64,000 nucleotides of DNA from the NCBI GenBank assembly GCA_034440575.1, contig JAOTOL010001604.1, positions 689,001 through 753,000 of the forward strand, read 5' to 3'. The notes under the pieces were generated by a model. It ran no database searches, was not told the origin of the DNA, and worked only from the letters and a program-made list of their open reading frames with translations. Within the stretch, counting starts at the first letter, position 1. Each line of letters opens with the position of its first letter. The position numbers and the translations under genes were made by a program. Source of the stretch: Imbricaverruca yamaguchii. Its lineage: Eukaryota > Arthropoda > Thecostraca > Neoverrucidae. Shown piece after piece: positions 48,240 through 57,899 of this stretch.

Positions 48240-50100
48240 AGCGAACCGACAGCCGCTGGTGCCCAAACGCCAGAGGTGGTCGTGGATGAGCTGGACCCAC
48301 CACTCGTTACGATCAACGGCTGTGGTCTGAACTGTCCGTGCTAGCAGCTATCAAATGTGGGGAGGATATTTTTCTTCAAACCTGCAACATTAGTACCTTC
48401 GTTTGCACTTTCTATGGAACCTCGAGCACCTCATAACAGTGCAGTGAATTGCCAAACAAGCAATCAACCTCCACATGAGAAAAATGAGATAATTTGATGG
48501 AGAGGGTATTTCTCCTTGCAATCGTTAATCCAACTTCAGCCTTCTGGCTCCTACCTTCGGGTATGGTATTTCCAAATGCAACCTCGAACGTCGTGGCTTC
48601 AGTATTTGCCGAAGGTCTGATCCCCGAGAAGTCTTGGTGGGGCATCGGCTCCAGTGTCCCACCATTTGAAGCAGCGAGTTTTTGGCGGCGATTGTTGAAT
48701 CCCGGACCGCAAGTTCTTCAGCTTGAACTTGCACTGGTCTGCACTCCTTGCCACACGTCCACGTGATAGTCTAGGGCCCACGAACCTCGCCAGTTCAGGG
48801 TAATAGGCCCCAAGATGATCTGCTGGGCGAATCATGGTTTTGCCATACAGTGTGAGACTCACTTCCCCCTTTACTTTCACCGTTTGCTCAGTGGCCACGG
48901 GATAGACTTGATTGCCGAAGACTGCGGATCTTCGTTTTCGTCACATGCTGCATCTATTTCTTTATTTTCTTCGTCCACTTCACCCAGTTCTTCTACTACT
49001 TCATCTGGATGGAAATTGTTTTCGACCAATCTGTTTTCCTTTCGACTCCCATGGCTTTCAGTATTTTGCTTATCTCTGACAATCTCCGGCGACCATTGCC
49101 GGCGACCCCCGAAGTTCTTGCAATCTGCCGGCGACTGCCAGAGGTTCGCTGACGCGCCAGTCACTCGACCCCAGTTCAGACCGGCTCACACACTGGTCTG
49201 TTGTTTCGCTCCCAATGAAAGCAGGATCGGCGTGGTGATTAACTCGATGCCGTCGATTTGGTGTTGGTTCACTTCGAAGTGTATTGCGCCATGTTTCGTG
49301 TCGGAATTCGAATGTTTCCTCAGTTCTCAGTTCTTCGCCATGGTCGTCAGGCGAGAAACAAAATTGTTATCGACAAGTGTTTACCAGAGGCCTTCTTGTG
49401 GTTCCGAATCGATACTCATCGATGGCGGTATTGTCCAGGCAAGCATGATCATCGTCGGAGATTGTCTTGTTTATGTTGACGTCGACTGGAGTACAAAGAA
49501 CACTAGCATGCCTTTTCACGCCTTGAGGTGTATTTTTCGCATGGCCTATGGTGCAGGTCATGCGATGCAGGTTACTGTTATGCCGGTTCTCCATAGCTTG
49601 ATTACGCTTGCTTCATCTATGGAAGGGGCAGCTGTCACCAGAAAGCACGGTTCGCGCTCAGAACATCATTCTGCCGTCAGAATTCGCCACTGTTGGATTT
49701 CGTGCATCTTCGATTTCGAGTGTCCTCCCCAATGCGAGGTTGAGACTGTGTCGTGTGTGCAAACTGTCAATTTCCGGACAATCCAGCGTCCTTTCTCAAA
49801 CCCGTACTGTTTTCTAGAAGACTGACTGCCCCCACTGACACTTGTCGTATTCGTATGCTTGATCGCCTGGTGGGTGGTGCGTTCGACGGCGAGAAATCGG
49901 GAATGCCGATAATGCACGGAGTTCCGGCATTCCGAGTTCCCTGAATTCATCATGCCTGGGGAGCGCGTGCTCCATATGGAGGACTCCAGTCCTCGCATCG
50001 CGATGCACTTATCAGCAGTCGACGGGTTTTGTCTGTATTGATCTTGGAATCGAGTCCCTGGCATGGCCGCTTTCGTGTGGCAATTTTGTCACGGTTAGAT
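48240..50100. other. No recognised gene; one long frame of doubtful meaning
   Basis: A 336-aa plus-strand frame (48815-49825) is long, but its composition (Ser-, Cys- and Phe-rich runs such as SSSTSPSSSTTSSGW) looks like the antisense of an acidic minus-strand frame (48877-49164, with DEVVEELGEVDEENKEID). Further minus-strand pieces (48898-48599, LGAYYPELARFVGPRLSRG; 48734-48525) may be consecutive exons or frameshifted parts of one protein. I cannot name it. Confidence 0.35.
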
Positions 50101-50142
50101 GCTGATGAGTCACGAGGTTTCTGGCGGTGGCTACTCGCAGGG

Positions 50143-50275
50143 TTCCGGGCCAGCGGTGGAGGGCCCGGACCGCGGCCACTCACAGAGCTCCGGGCCAGCG
50201 GTGGAGGGGCCGGACCGCGGCCACTTACCGGGCTCCGGGCCAGCGGTGGAGGGACCGGGAACAGCTCTTCCGGAA
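50143..50275 (+). repeat. 45-bp tandem repeat, three units
   Basis: CTCCGGGCCAGCGGTGGAGG followed by a GGACCGCGGCCACT-type half, repeated at 50147, 50192 and 50237. The plus-strand frame reads SGPAVEGPDRGH(S/L)xx three times, 15 residues each. A period divisible by three would suit coding, but no flanking domain is seen. Confidence 0.8.
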
Positions 50276-50944
50276 CTGTGCGCTACACGAATGGAATATT
50301 TGTGATGCGGCCCTGGAGTCTGCCTCGTCTCCGCCGTCCTCTCTCCGTCAGTTGCGCCCACTATAGTCGTCTGAAGAGAAGTGCAGCTTTCATGAGGCGA
50401 TAGTCTAGGCCGAACTGGTGTTCACCCTGCTGGTAGGCCAGCATCCGCAGGGCATCCCCCGATTCCTGCCTGAGGTCGTTCTTGACCTCGGGCCGGTACG
50501 CTGCCCATCTCCGAGAGGTCGTGGCCCGGAGGAGAAGACGGCTGGGGAAGATACTCCGCACCGACCGTCACAGAGTTCGCCATGGGATGGCCTTGCGGTA
50601 AGTCTCTCACCCCCACCCCCAAGTATCACGGTGACATTGGTGTCGCCCTCCTTTTTTAAGAATGTTCTCAAAGATCTCCATGAATTTCAAACCCGCCCAG
50701 CGCTCTCCCTTTTTTAGAGAAAAGTTCGTGTATTCCTCTTCACCCAACATATGTAGTTTTTATTCAAACCGGGAAGGTGTCATTTATCCTGGTGCGAGGT
50801 CTGGTGTCTCAAATGTCGAGTTTCACTACGGCTTTGCCGGGAAAGAGGTGGTCGCGTTGGCCCTGCTACTCCTGCTAATGACTTGTCCTGATGCAGGGAC
50901 GTCAACCAGGCAGCGTCCTTCTTGGAAGACTGGCGGATCGTACA

Positions 50945-51110
50945 TCTACCAGCCCAGAGAAGGTCGATGTTTTGTGGAGCTCGCATCCCTCCAGTAGGGA
51001 CTTCGTCAGGAACTCCAGAGCCCGGCGGCCAGCCCAGAGACGTCTGTGTCTTCCGGAACTTGCATCCCTCCAGTAGGGACTTCGTCAGGAACTCCAGAGC
51101 CCAGGAACTT
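50945..51110. repeat. 80-bp tandem duplication
   Basis: CCAGCCCAGAGA at 50949 and 51029, and CATCCCTCCAGTAGGGACTT at 50986 and 51062, define two imperfect copies about 76-80 bp apart, containing CGTCAGGAACTCCAGAGCCC. No gene recognised. Confidence 0.7.
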
Positions 51111-51119
51111 TGTATCCCG

Positions 51120-51670
51120 TGGTCTCGTGCACGCCCAGGCAAGGATAACGTTTAGTTTGCAATAATGGTGTATGTATCGCAAACGAAATAAGTAATCAAT
51201 GTCTCTGCATACCTAACTTGAGGGTGCGTGCATGCATAAACAATCAAGACAATGTGCCTAACGCTGATGAGGGACGCCGGGGTATATTGACTGAAAGGTG
51301 TGGAATTGCAAAACTTAACATTTCCATTGATTCGTATAGTGTGAGCTCACTTCTCAAGATATCTCAGAAATACCTTTGGACAAAGGAGTGGTTTCAAATC
51401 CGGTGACTTTGAAACGATAGTGGTAATTTGTATCACATGCACAAAATAAGTGTGTCATTTGTTCAATGAGCCCCTTTGGAAAATTAAATATTGGTCCAAA
51501 TACGGTGCCGTTTAAAAAGAGGGCTAGGCAGGCATGTTCCAATTCCGTTCGTTTTCGCTGACACAAAACCTAGCTTCTCCCTCTAAATCGACGGGCTAGA
51601 TCCGTCAGTGATTGTAACTCACAATGCAACCGTCAAATGTCATAACACTCCGTTGTTAATCATTTCCGTC
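51120..51670. other. No recognised gene
   Basis: AT-rich sequence without motif, repeat or convincing frame. Confidence 0.4.
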
Positions 51671-51677
51671 ATATGTT

Positions 51678-51860
51678 GGCTCCGTTGTAGGTCGTTACCG
51701 TCGTGTCACCTTCGTTGTTGGTCGTTACCGTCGTTACCGTCGTGTCAGCTCCGTTGTTGGTCGTTACCGTCGTTACCGTCGTGTCACCTCCGTTGTTGGT
51801 CGTTACCGTCGCTACCGTCGTGTCAGCTCCGTTGTTGGTCGTTACCGTTACCGTGGCGTT
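51678..51860. repeat. 39-bp tandem repeat with GTCGTTACC words, about 4.5 units
   Basis: Units of CTCCGTTGTTGGTCGTTACC + GTCGTTACCGTCGTGTCA, with one short first unit. The period is divisible by three, so both strands are open (Thr/Val repeats TTVTTVTTNNGAD on the minus strand). Spurious as protein. Confidence 0.85.
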
Positions 51861-52105
51861 GTTGTCACATTGTATACTGGCCGTCAATTCAAAAGCATGC
51901 AGTAGCCAATCTATGTGTGTGGCGGAGGTTGCTGGGACAGGATTAGGAATAGGATTGTTTGCCCTTAACTCCGGGTTATCATGTCCAATGCATGTATGTT
52001 GTCTAACATGTCGCCTTCGCATGTAGATGTAATTTGTGTATTGGTTCTCAGACCATCGCTGATTTTCTTGGTTGCACTTGTTCAGCGCGCTTGCGCGCCT
52101 AACTT

Positions 52106-52720
52106 ATGCTACTCCCCGCCAGGAGAGGCGAGGCGAGGCGAGGCGATGCGTCATTTGTGGCGACAGCAGCGGGGAGATCGCCTCCGCCGAAGCCGCGTCA
52201 GCCGCGTCAGCCTCGTCAGCCGCGTCAGCAGGGAGCCGACGCGGTCGTCGGCCGCACTGGCCGGTGGAGTTTCCCGCACGTGACGGCTCGCCGGCCGGCC
52301 GAGGCGCGCCGCTCCGGGCCGCGTGACGTGTCGGACGCGCGCCTGGTGGCGCTGCTGGAACACTGCCGCGAGCCGGTCGAGGCCGCCATCCCGGCCGTCG
52401 GCGTGGAGCGGCTCTGCGCCGACCTGGACCTGCAGCCGGACCTGCAGCCGAAGGAGGTCCGCGTGCTCGTGCTGACTGGGCGACTCGGCGCCGCGACTAT
52501 GCGCCGCTTCAGTCGCTCCGAGTTTGTCTGCGGCTGTCGCGGTCTACGCGTGAACAGTACGCGCGCTGCAGACGCGACTGCCGGCATTGGTGGCCGAGGT
52601 AGCGGCGACGCGCGAGCATCGCGGACGAGCGACGCTCGTGGGAACACTGCCCGACTCTGTGGCGCGAGCGTGCCTCGGCCGCCGTCGCCGACGTGCCGGC
52701 CGAGTCACCGACTGCCAGTG
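52106..52720 (+). pseudogene. DCUN1D3-like (cullin neddylation, PONY domain) fragment
   Basis: The GC-rich plus-strand frame has a low-complexity start made of GTCAGCCGC repeats (RQPRQPRQPRQ) and then ALLEHCREPVEAAIPAVGVE, RLCADLDL, EVRVLVLTGRLGAATMRRFS and RSEFVCGCRGLRVNS. This matches the first half of the PONY domain of DCN1-like proteins, closest to DCUN1D3 (xEFRVLxLAWKxxAATMxxFxRxEFxxGCKA). One base later the homologous continuation LQTRLPALVAEVAATRE is in another frame (52587 on). The second half of the domain, which contacts cullin and the E2, is missing. The usual Ala-Trp-Lys is Thr-Gly-Arg. Either pseudogene or captured fragment. Confidence 0.6.
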
Positions 52721-52726
52721 CCGGCC

Positions 52727-52925
52727 GGTCCAGCCGGCCACGTGTGCGCCGTCACGTGCGTGTCGGTAGTGTTGACTGACCACGTCGACAGCTAGGTCCA
52801 GCCGGCCACGTGTGTGCCGTCATGTGCGTATCAGTGCGTTGGCTGACCACGTCGACAGCTAGGTCCAGCCGGCCACGTGTGTGCCGTCATGTGCGTATCA
52901 GTGCGTTGGCTGACCACGTCGAAAT
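52727..52925 (+). repeat. 67/68-bp tandem repeat, three units
   Basis: GGTCCAGCCGGCCACGTGTG at 52727, 52795 and 52862. Units include CACGTG and GTCGAC palindromes and end with GACCACGTCGAC. One extra monomer lies at 47756 in inverse orientation. Confidence 0.85.
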
Positions 52926-52929
52926 ACGC

Positions 52930-53300
52930 TGTTTCGACAAGAGATTTCGTTCGAAAGCAATGATCTTGTATAGGCGCCATTAGCCGTGAATGTGTGCAAG
53001 ATGGGTCGTCAATTATCCGTTCGCAAATGGTCTAGTCTAGCTTTGAATTTAGGTGTTTTTGTGTTTTGTTTTCTTTTTGTGCGTATGATAAGGCAAACTG
53101 TTCACCAACTGGCCAAAGCACTGTTGTAGAAATGTGGCTACGCGAATACAGTTTGATTTGTCATCGTATGAGATATAGTTATGTTGGGAAAGTAACAGAA
53201 GGTCGTTGGTGAAGAGGCTGAAGAACAAGCATGCTATATGTGGTGGCGGTTGTTGGTTTTACGACACCTCGAACGTTGAGTCATGTAGTGTCGCGAATCT
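52930..53300. other. No recognised gene
   Basis: Flank of the LTR retrotransposon; AT-richer, nothing recognisable. Confidence 0.4.
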
Positions 53301-53301
53301 T

Positions 53302-53569
53302 TGTGATGTGATGTGTGATATGATGACGCATCGACACGGCGTGAGTCACTGGCATGGCGTGATTCACGCGTAAGACTATACGCGTGGATGTCGGGTCGGG
53401 GTCAGAGGTGACGAGGGTGTGCTTGCACCTCTGACTCATAGTGGCTATGTAACCCGCGGCGCGAGGCGGGAGAGGGGCAGTCGGTCGCGACCTGAGCTCT
53501 CTGCAGGCTGCGCCTGGATGTGCCCTCGCTGTTGCTTCTGGCAAACTTTCTGACTTCACCACGAATATA
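53302..53569 (+). repeat. 5' LTR
   Basis: Starts TGTGATGTGATG and is identical to the 3' LTR except for a few sites, notably GACGAGGGTGTGCTTGCACC against GACAGAGGTGACTTGCACC, and GAGCTCTC against GAGTCTC. Shared identity ends at GAATATA, so the usual terminal CA is not conserved in both copies. No TATA box assigned with confidence. Confidence 0.9.
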
Positions 53570-53587
53570 CAAGCTATTTCGGCCAAG

Positions 53588-54373
53588 ATGCCTGAAATGT
53601 CAGAAGCAACCACAAGAGGCCAGGTGGCGACCGTCTCGGCCGGAGGTGCGGCGGCGCCCACGACGACAGGCGGTGAGACGACGAGGCGCGACGGAGGCGG
53701 CGCGTTCGACGCTCGTCTTATACCGGAGTACGACGGGTCGGCAGACGTGGTGGAATGGTTCACACGGGCTGAAGTGCTGTGCAAGCACCGCGGTGTGGAC
53801 CTGACGGGCGTTCTGCCGGCGCGGCTCGCAGGAGGAGCGTTCGCCGTCTGGATGCAACTGTCGGAGACGGCGCGGAACTCGGCGGATGCTGTGCGTGACG
53901 CACTCTACGACGCTTTCGCCATGGACCGGCTGGCGGCCTACGATGCCTACGCAAGTCGCCGCCTACAGCCCGGTGAGTCAGCGGACGTGTATCTGGCAGA
54001 TCTGCGGCGGCTCGCTACTCTCTATGGCGGGGTGCCAGAGAGCGCGCTCACCTGCGCGTTCATAGCTGGTTTGCCAGACACGGTCCGCATGACGATCCGG
54101 GCCGGCACTCGCGCGGAGGCCTTGGACCTCGCCAGCATCTTGGCGCGCGCGCGGGCCGTCCTGAGCGATGAGCGTGTCGCAGTGACGGCGGCCGCGGCGC
54201 GCGGGGAGGCATCTCCGCGCGCTCCCGCAGCGCCCCGGGCGGTGAGACGCCCGCCGCGACGCTGCTGGTCGTGCGGCGAGCTGGGTCACTTCGCGGCCGC
54301 CTGTCCGCGGAAGGAGCCGGGAAACTCGTCGGGAGGCGACGCGTCAGCGCAAGCGCCGTCTCCCCGACAATAA
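53588..54373 (+). CDS. gag: Gag polyprotein with CCHC zinc knuckle
   Basis: Structural protein that packages the element RNA, 261 residues. The capsid-like part has LIPEYDGSADVVEWFTRAEV near residue 40 and LQPGESADVYLADLRRL near 120, the usual Gypsy Gag retro-gag pattern. It ends with a knuckle, CWSCGELGHFAAACP, at about residues 225-239. The start Met is the first in-frame ATG after the LTR. The last 100 bp overlap the pol frame, which lies in the -1 frame; this suggests -1 frameshifting. The leader of only 18 bp leaves no room for a normal tRNA primer site. Confidence 0.93.
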   Translation: MPEMSEATTRGQVATVSAGGAAAPTTTGGETTRRDGGGAFDARLIPEYDGSADVVEWFTRAEVLCKHRGVDLTGVLPARLAGGAFAVWMQLSETARNSADAVRDALYDAFAMDRLAAYDAYASRRLQPGESADVYLADLRRLATLYGGVPESALTCAFIAGLPDTVRMTIRAGTRAEALDLASILARARAVLSDERVAVTAAAARGEASPRAPAAPRAVRRPPRRCWSCGELGHFAAACPRKEPGNSSGGDASAQAPSPRQ

Positions 54374-54969
54374 GAGGCGCGCTGCCCGTCACCTGGTTGG
54401 AGGTGGACGGGCGGACCTGCAGCGTGTTGGTCGACACCGGCTGCACAGACACACTGGTGCACATCGATCGCTGCCGGCAGTGGTCGTCGCGGTCGGTCAG
54501 GATGCTGACGATCAGTGGCGACGAGCTTCGGTGCTGCGGCACCGGCAACGTAGTGGTCAGCACCAACGGCCGACGGGTAAGCCTCGACGTGTTGGTGGTG
54601 CCGGAGCGGCCGCTGGGGGTCGATGTCGTGCTCGGTATGACCGGCATCGCGGCCCTGGGGGGAGTCTGCCTGCGGACGCCGACAGATGTTCAGTTCTGTG
54701 CGGCAGCGGCTGTGACTTCCCCGGGCCCGGCGGTGGACGCGACCGATTTCACGGCACGCTTCGACGTTGAGCAGCGGGCCTGGACAGTGGCCTGGAAGTG
54801 GGCGGACGGCGCCGGCCCGGAGTGTCTGAGGAACGAAGTGGCTGAGTATGCCGTCCCTCAGAGCGCTCGACGGGCGTACGACGCGGAAATCGACGCATGG
54901 ATTAGAAACGGCTGGCTGAAGCCGTACGACAGTGAGGTGGACGGGCCGCCGCGCGGGTTGGCCCTCTGA
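54271..54969 (+). CDS. pol: Pol part 1: aspartic protease and start of RT
   Basis: The frame overlaps gag and carries the protease active site VLVDTGCTDTLVHI near residue 53 and a flap/second block VVVPERPLGVDVVLGMTGIA. It then carries the pre-RT linker with EYAVPQSARRAYDAEIDAWI and NGWLKPYDSEVDGPP, where RT begins. It stops at TGA 54967-54969. The frame continues as RT one base earlier (-1), so either a one-base change split pol or the TGATG overlap is used for reinitiation. Confidence 0.9.
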   Translation: MRRAGSLRGRLSAEGAGKLVGRRRVSASAVSPTIRGALPVTWLEVDGRTCSVLVDTGCTDTLVHIDRCRQWSSRSVRMLTISGDELRCCGTGNVVVSTNGRRVSLDVLVVPERPLGVDVVLGMTGIAALGGVCLRTPTDVQFCAAAAVTSPGPAVDATDFTARFDVEQRAWTVAWKWADGAGPECLRNEVAEYAVPQSARRAYDAEIDAWIRNGWLKPYDSEVDGPPRGLAL

Positions 54970-57467
54970 TGGCGGTGCGGCAGGTCAACCAAGACAAAGT
55001 GAGACCCGTGCTGGATTACCGAGAATTGAACGGGTTTGTGACGGCCCACACAGCGGACGCTGACGTCTGTGCGGATCAGCTGAGGAAGTGGCGGCGGCAC
55101 GGCACGCGGATCGCAGTAGTGGACCTGCGAAGAGCTTATCTCCAGCTGCGGATTGAGCGTCGACTGTGGCCATATCAGACGGTGATGGTGAGGGGGCGAC
55201 GGTACTGTCTGACTCGACTGGGATTCGGACTCAACGTCGCTCCGCTGATCATGAAGGCCGTCGTGCGGGCAGTGCTGGCGGAGGACGCCGACATGCAGCG
55301 CGGCGTGCTCCCGTACGTAGACGACCTGCTGGTCGACGAAGACGTTGTCAGTGCTGACCGCGTGACGCAGCACTTCGCCCGCTTCGGCCTGGCCTGCAAG
55401 CCGCCGGAGCGCGCAGCAGACGGCGCGCGCCTGCTTGGCCTGCACGTGCAGCTGGTGGACGGTGAGCTGCACTGGACGCGCGACAACGCCATCGCGTCGC
55501 CGCCGGAGCGGGTCACGCGTCGCTCCGTGTTCGCCTGGTGTGGTCGGCTGTTGGCGCATCTGCCCGTCAGCGGCTGGCTCCGCCCGGCGGCTGCCTGGCT
55601 GAAGCGCCGGGCGAACGCCGTGACGCGCGGTTGGGATGATGTCGTCACAGACGCTGCTCTCCTGTCCCAGATCTCGCAGGTCAGAGACCGGCTGGAAGCG
55701 CACGACCCAGCGCACGGGCCGTGGCGGCTGACCGGTGAGAAGGTCACCGTGTGGACGGACGCCAGTGCGATCGCCGCGGGGGTGGTCATCGAGAGCCCGG
55801 ACGACGGTGTGGTTGAGGACGCCTGCTGGCTGCGGCCGGAGACTGCAGCATCGGCTCACATTAACATGGCCGAGCTCGATGCGGCAGTGCGCGGCGTCAA
55901 CCTCGCCGTCGCATGGGGAATTCGCGACATCGACCTCCGTACGGACTCCGCCGTCGTCCATCGGTGGATCAGCGATGCACTGACTGGCCGCGCGCGCCTC
56001 CGCACAAAGGCACACGGTGAGATGTTGATCCGGCGACGTGTCGACATCATCCGCCAGCTAGCGGAAGAGCTACAGCTGGAGCTGTCTGTCACGCTCATCC
56101 GGTCGGAGGAGAACAAGGCGGACGTGCTGACCCGCGTTCCGAAAGACTGGCTACGCGAGCACGAGCCGCCGGCCGAGGCGGCGACGTCGGCTGGAAGTGC
56201 CGCTCGCGGTGAGGACGGGCACGCCGGCGCGGCCGCGGCGGCCGCCGCAGTGCAGGACGCCAGCGATGACTACGCGGACACTAACATACAGGCACGTATC
56301 CAGACCGTACACGAGAGGGCGGGCCATCCGGGTATCCGTCGGACACTGTACTTCGTGAGACGTGACGTGTCCCGTGACGTGTCACGAGCCGACGTCCGGA
56401 CGGCCGTGAATCGGTGTGACGTATGCCGATCCATCGACCCCGCGCCGGCGCGATGGCAGCACGGCTCACTGGGTGTTCCGGATCTGTGGAAGCGGCTCGC
56501 AATGGATGTGACTCACTATCAGGGTGGATCATATCTGACTCTGATAGACTGCGGGCCCTCTCGCTACAGCCTATGGCGACATCTGGGTCGCCCAGACGCG
56601 ACCGAGGTCATCAGACACCTGGAGGCGATTTTCCGCGAGCGCGGCGCGCCAGAAGAAATTCTGGCCGACAACGATACTATCTTCCGCGGACGTCGGATGG
56701 CGGCGTTTGTGTCAGAGTGGGGTGTGGTTCTCCGCTTCCGGGCCGTCCATGAGCCGGGCGGGAACGGGATTGTGGAGCGCAGTCACCGTACCATCAAGGT
56801 GATCGCCGCGCGCCGCAGGTGTGCCATCGCGGAGGCTGTACACTTGTACAACGTCACTCCGCGGTCCGGAGACTCTGCCGCGACGTCGCCGGCTGCCGGT
56901 ATTTACCGGTACGCGGTGCGTGACTGCGTGCGACCTCCGCAGCCCCGTGCGCCCTCCGGCGCTCAGGGACCGCCGCCGGCGCCGGACGAGACGTCCGAGT
57001 TTCAGATTGGTGATCTCGTTTGGACGCGACGCCGGGGGACGCGTTGCACCGTACCGTCTGATCAGGGTATCGTGACCCGCGTCGTGTCACCTCAGGTCAT
57101 CGAGGTGGACGGAACACCCTGGCACGTACGCAATGTGCGGCCGCGGCACGGCGGCGCGCCGTCGGTCGCTAGCGCTGATGACAGCGACGGCAGCGAGGAA
57201 GACGATCCCGTCTACATGTCCGTCGACCGGCCGCCTGAGGGTCCAACCGTGGGCCCACCGCCTGCGGACAGTGGTGGCCCGGGGGGTGACAGGTCGGACG
57301 TGGCGGATGACGCGCCGCCGCCGGACGTGACGGTGGAAGCGAGCGTTGACAGCTCTGACGCGGCGGGACGGGAGATCGGGGCGACGCCTCTGCGGCGGAG
57401 CCAACGCGTGCGCCGGCGACCAGACGAGGTTTACGGACAAAGTGTGCCTAGTGCGTGGATCGAGTGA
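54969..57467 (+). CDS. pol: Pol part 2: RT, RNase H, integrase
   Basis: 832 residues, uninterrupted. RT: KVRPVLDYRELN at the start, LGFGLNVAP, and the catalytic LPYVDDLL near residue 115. RNase H: VWTDASAIAAGVV near 262 and a late TDSAVVHRW. Integrase: zinc finger HERAGHPGIRR...CDVC near 447-485, then the DDE triad MDVTHY, ADNDTIF and NGIVERS, with 35 residues between the second Asp and the Glu. A C-terminal GDLVWTRRRG/VRNVRPRH segment resembles the GPY/F module. It ends with an acidic, then basic tail. The ATG overlaps the preceding stop. All catalytic residues are present, so the enzyme may be active if the frame is expressed. Confidence 0.93.
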   Translation: MAVRQVNQDKVRPVLDYRELNGFVTAHTADADVCADQLRKWRRHGTRIAVVDLRRAYLQLRIERRLWPYQTVMVRGRRYCLTRLGFGLNVAPLIMKAVVRAVLAEDADMQRGVLPYVDDLLVDEDVVSADRVTQHFARFGLACKPPERAADGARLLGLHVQLVDGELHWTRDNAIASPPERVTRRSVFAWCGRLLAHLPVSGWLRPAAAWLKRRANAVTRGWDDVVTDAALLSQISQVRDRLEAHDPAHGPWRLTGEKVTVWTDASAIAAGVVIESPDDGVVEDACWLRPETAASAHINMAELDAAVRGVNLAVAWGIRDIDLRTDSAVVHRWISDALTGRARLRTKAHGEMLIRRRVDIIRQLAEELQLELSVTLIRSEENKADVLTRVPKDWLREHEPPAEAATSAGSAARGEDGHAGAAAAAAAVQDASDDYADTNIQARIQTVHERAGHPGIRRTLYFVRRDVSRDVSRADVRTAVNRCDVCRSIDPAPARWQHGSLGVPDLWKRLAMDVTHYQGGSYLTLIDCGPSRYSLWRHLGRPDATEVIRHLEAIFRERGAPEEILADNDTIFRGRRMAAFVSEWGVVLRFRAVHEPGGNGIVERSHRTIKVIAARRRCAIAEAVHLYNVTPRSGDSAATSPAAGIYRYAVRDCVRPPQPRAPSGAQGPPPAPDETSEFQIGDLVWTRRRGTRCTVPSDQGIVTRVVSPQVIEVDGTPWHVRNVRPRHGGAPSVASADDSDGSEEDDPVYMSVDRPPEGPTVGPPPADSGGPGGDRSDVADDAPPPDVTVEASVDSSDAAGREIGATPLRRSQRVRRRPDEVYGQSVPSAWIE

Positions 57468-57517
57468 ATGTATGTGCATATGGTGTATGTGTGTGGTTCT
57501 TGAGAACCAGGTGAGGG

Positions 57518-57783
57518 TGTGATGTGATGTGTGATATGATGACGCATCGACACGGCGTGAGTCACTGGCATGGCGTGATTCACGCGTAAGACTATACGCG
57601 TGGATGTCGGGTCGGGGTCAGAGGTGACAGAGGTGACTTGCACCTCTGACTCATAGTGGCTATGTAACCCGCGGCGCGAGGCGGGAGAGGGGCAGTCGGT
57701 CGCGACCTGAGTCTCTGCAGGCTGCGCCTGGATGTGCCCTCGCTGTTGCTTCTGGCAAACTTTCTGACTTCACCACGAATATA
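57518..57783 (+). repeat. 3' LTR
   Basis: Copy of the 5' LTR beginning TGTGATGTGATG after a weak purine stretch (AGGTGAGGG). A small hairpin, GTTCTTGAGAAC, lies just upstream at 57497. It ends GAATATA followed directly by a tRNA-related sequence. Confidence 0.9.
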
Positions 57784-57895
57784 TTTCACGCCGATTGGTT
57801 TCGGGTGAAGACAAGCGACAGGCGAGACTCGGACCCACAATCTTTCGGTTGTGAGACGGGCAACTTGCCCCTAGACTACCTGTCCCAAACATTCT
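57784..57895 (-). repeat. tRNA-derived SINE head, second family
   Basis: The minus strand reads GACAGGTAGTCTAGGGGCAA, then CACAACCGAAAGATTGTGGG and TCCGAGTCTCGCCTGTC. It has a closing acceptor-like stem (GACAGG/CCTGTC), an A-box-like start and a B-box-like GGGTCCGAGTC. The anticodon loop does not have a clean 5-bp stem with 7-nt loop, and the LTR element truncates the body. I therefore call it a SINE head, not a tRNA gene. It is different from the SINE at 25225. Confidence 0.55.
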
Positions 57896-57899
57896 ATAG

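Larger units (their letters stand above)
53302..57783 (+). mobile_element. Ty3/Gypsy LTR retrotransposon, 4.48 kb
   Basis: Two direct LTRs (53302-53569 and 57518-57783) enclose gag and a pol in the order protease, RT, RNase H, integrase, which defines Ty3/Gypsy. By eye the LTRs differ by only a few bases or short indels over about 267 bp, so the insertion is young. No env. No target duplication is apparent: the left flank ends GCGAATCTT and the right begins TTTCACG. The internal leader is almost absent (18 bp between LTR and gag ATG). The coding part is very GC-rich compared with the flanks. Confidence 0.95.

Noticed and set aside
48815..49825. 336-aa plus-strand protein
   Set aside because: Low-complexity Ser/Phe composition and a better acidic frame on the opposite strand suggest an antisense shadow; no domain, start context or splice signals support it.
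53302..53310. Target-site duplication for the Gypsy element
   Set aside because: The flanks GCGAATCTT and TTTCACG do not match over 4-6 bp; I could not support one.
54858..56015. 385-aa minus-strand frame inside the Gypsy pol
   Set aside because: It is the antisense shadow of the GC-rich RT/RNase H coding sequence.
57815..57890. Functional tRNA gene on the minus strand
   Set aside because: The acceptor-like stem closes, but the anticodon arm is irregular and the sequence is a truncated SINE head next to an LTR.
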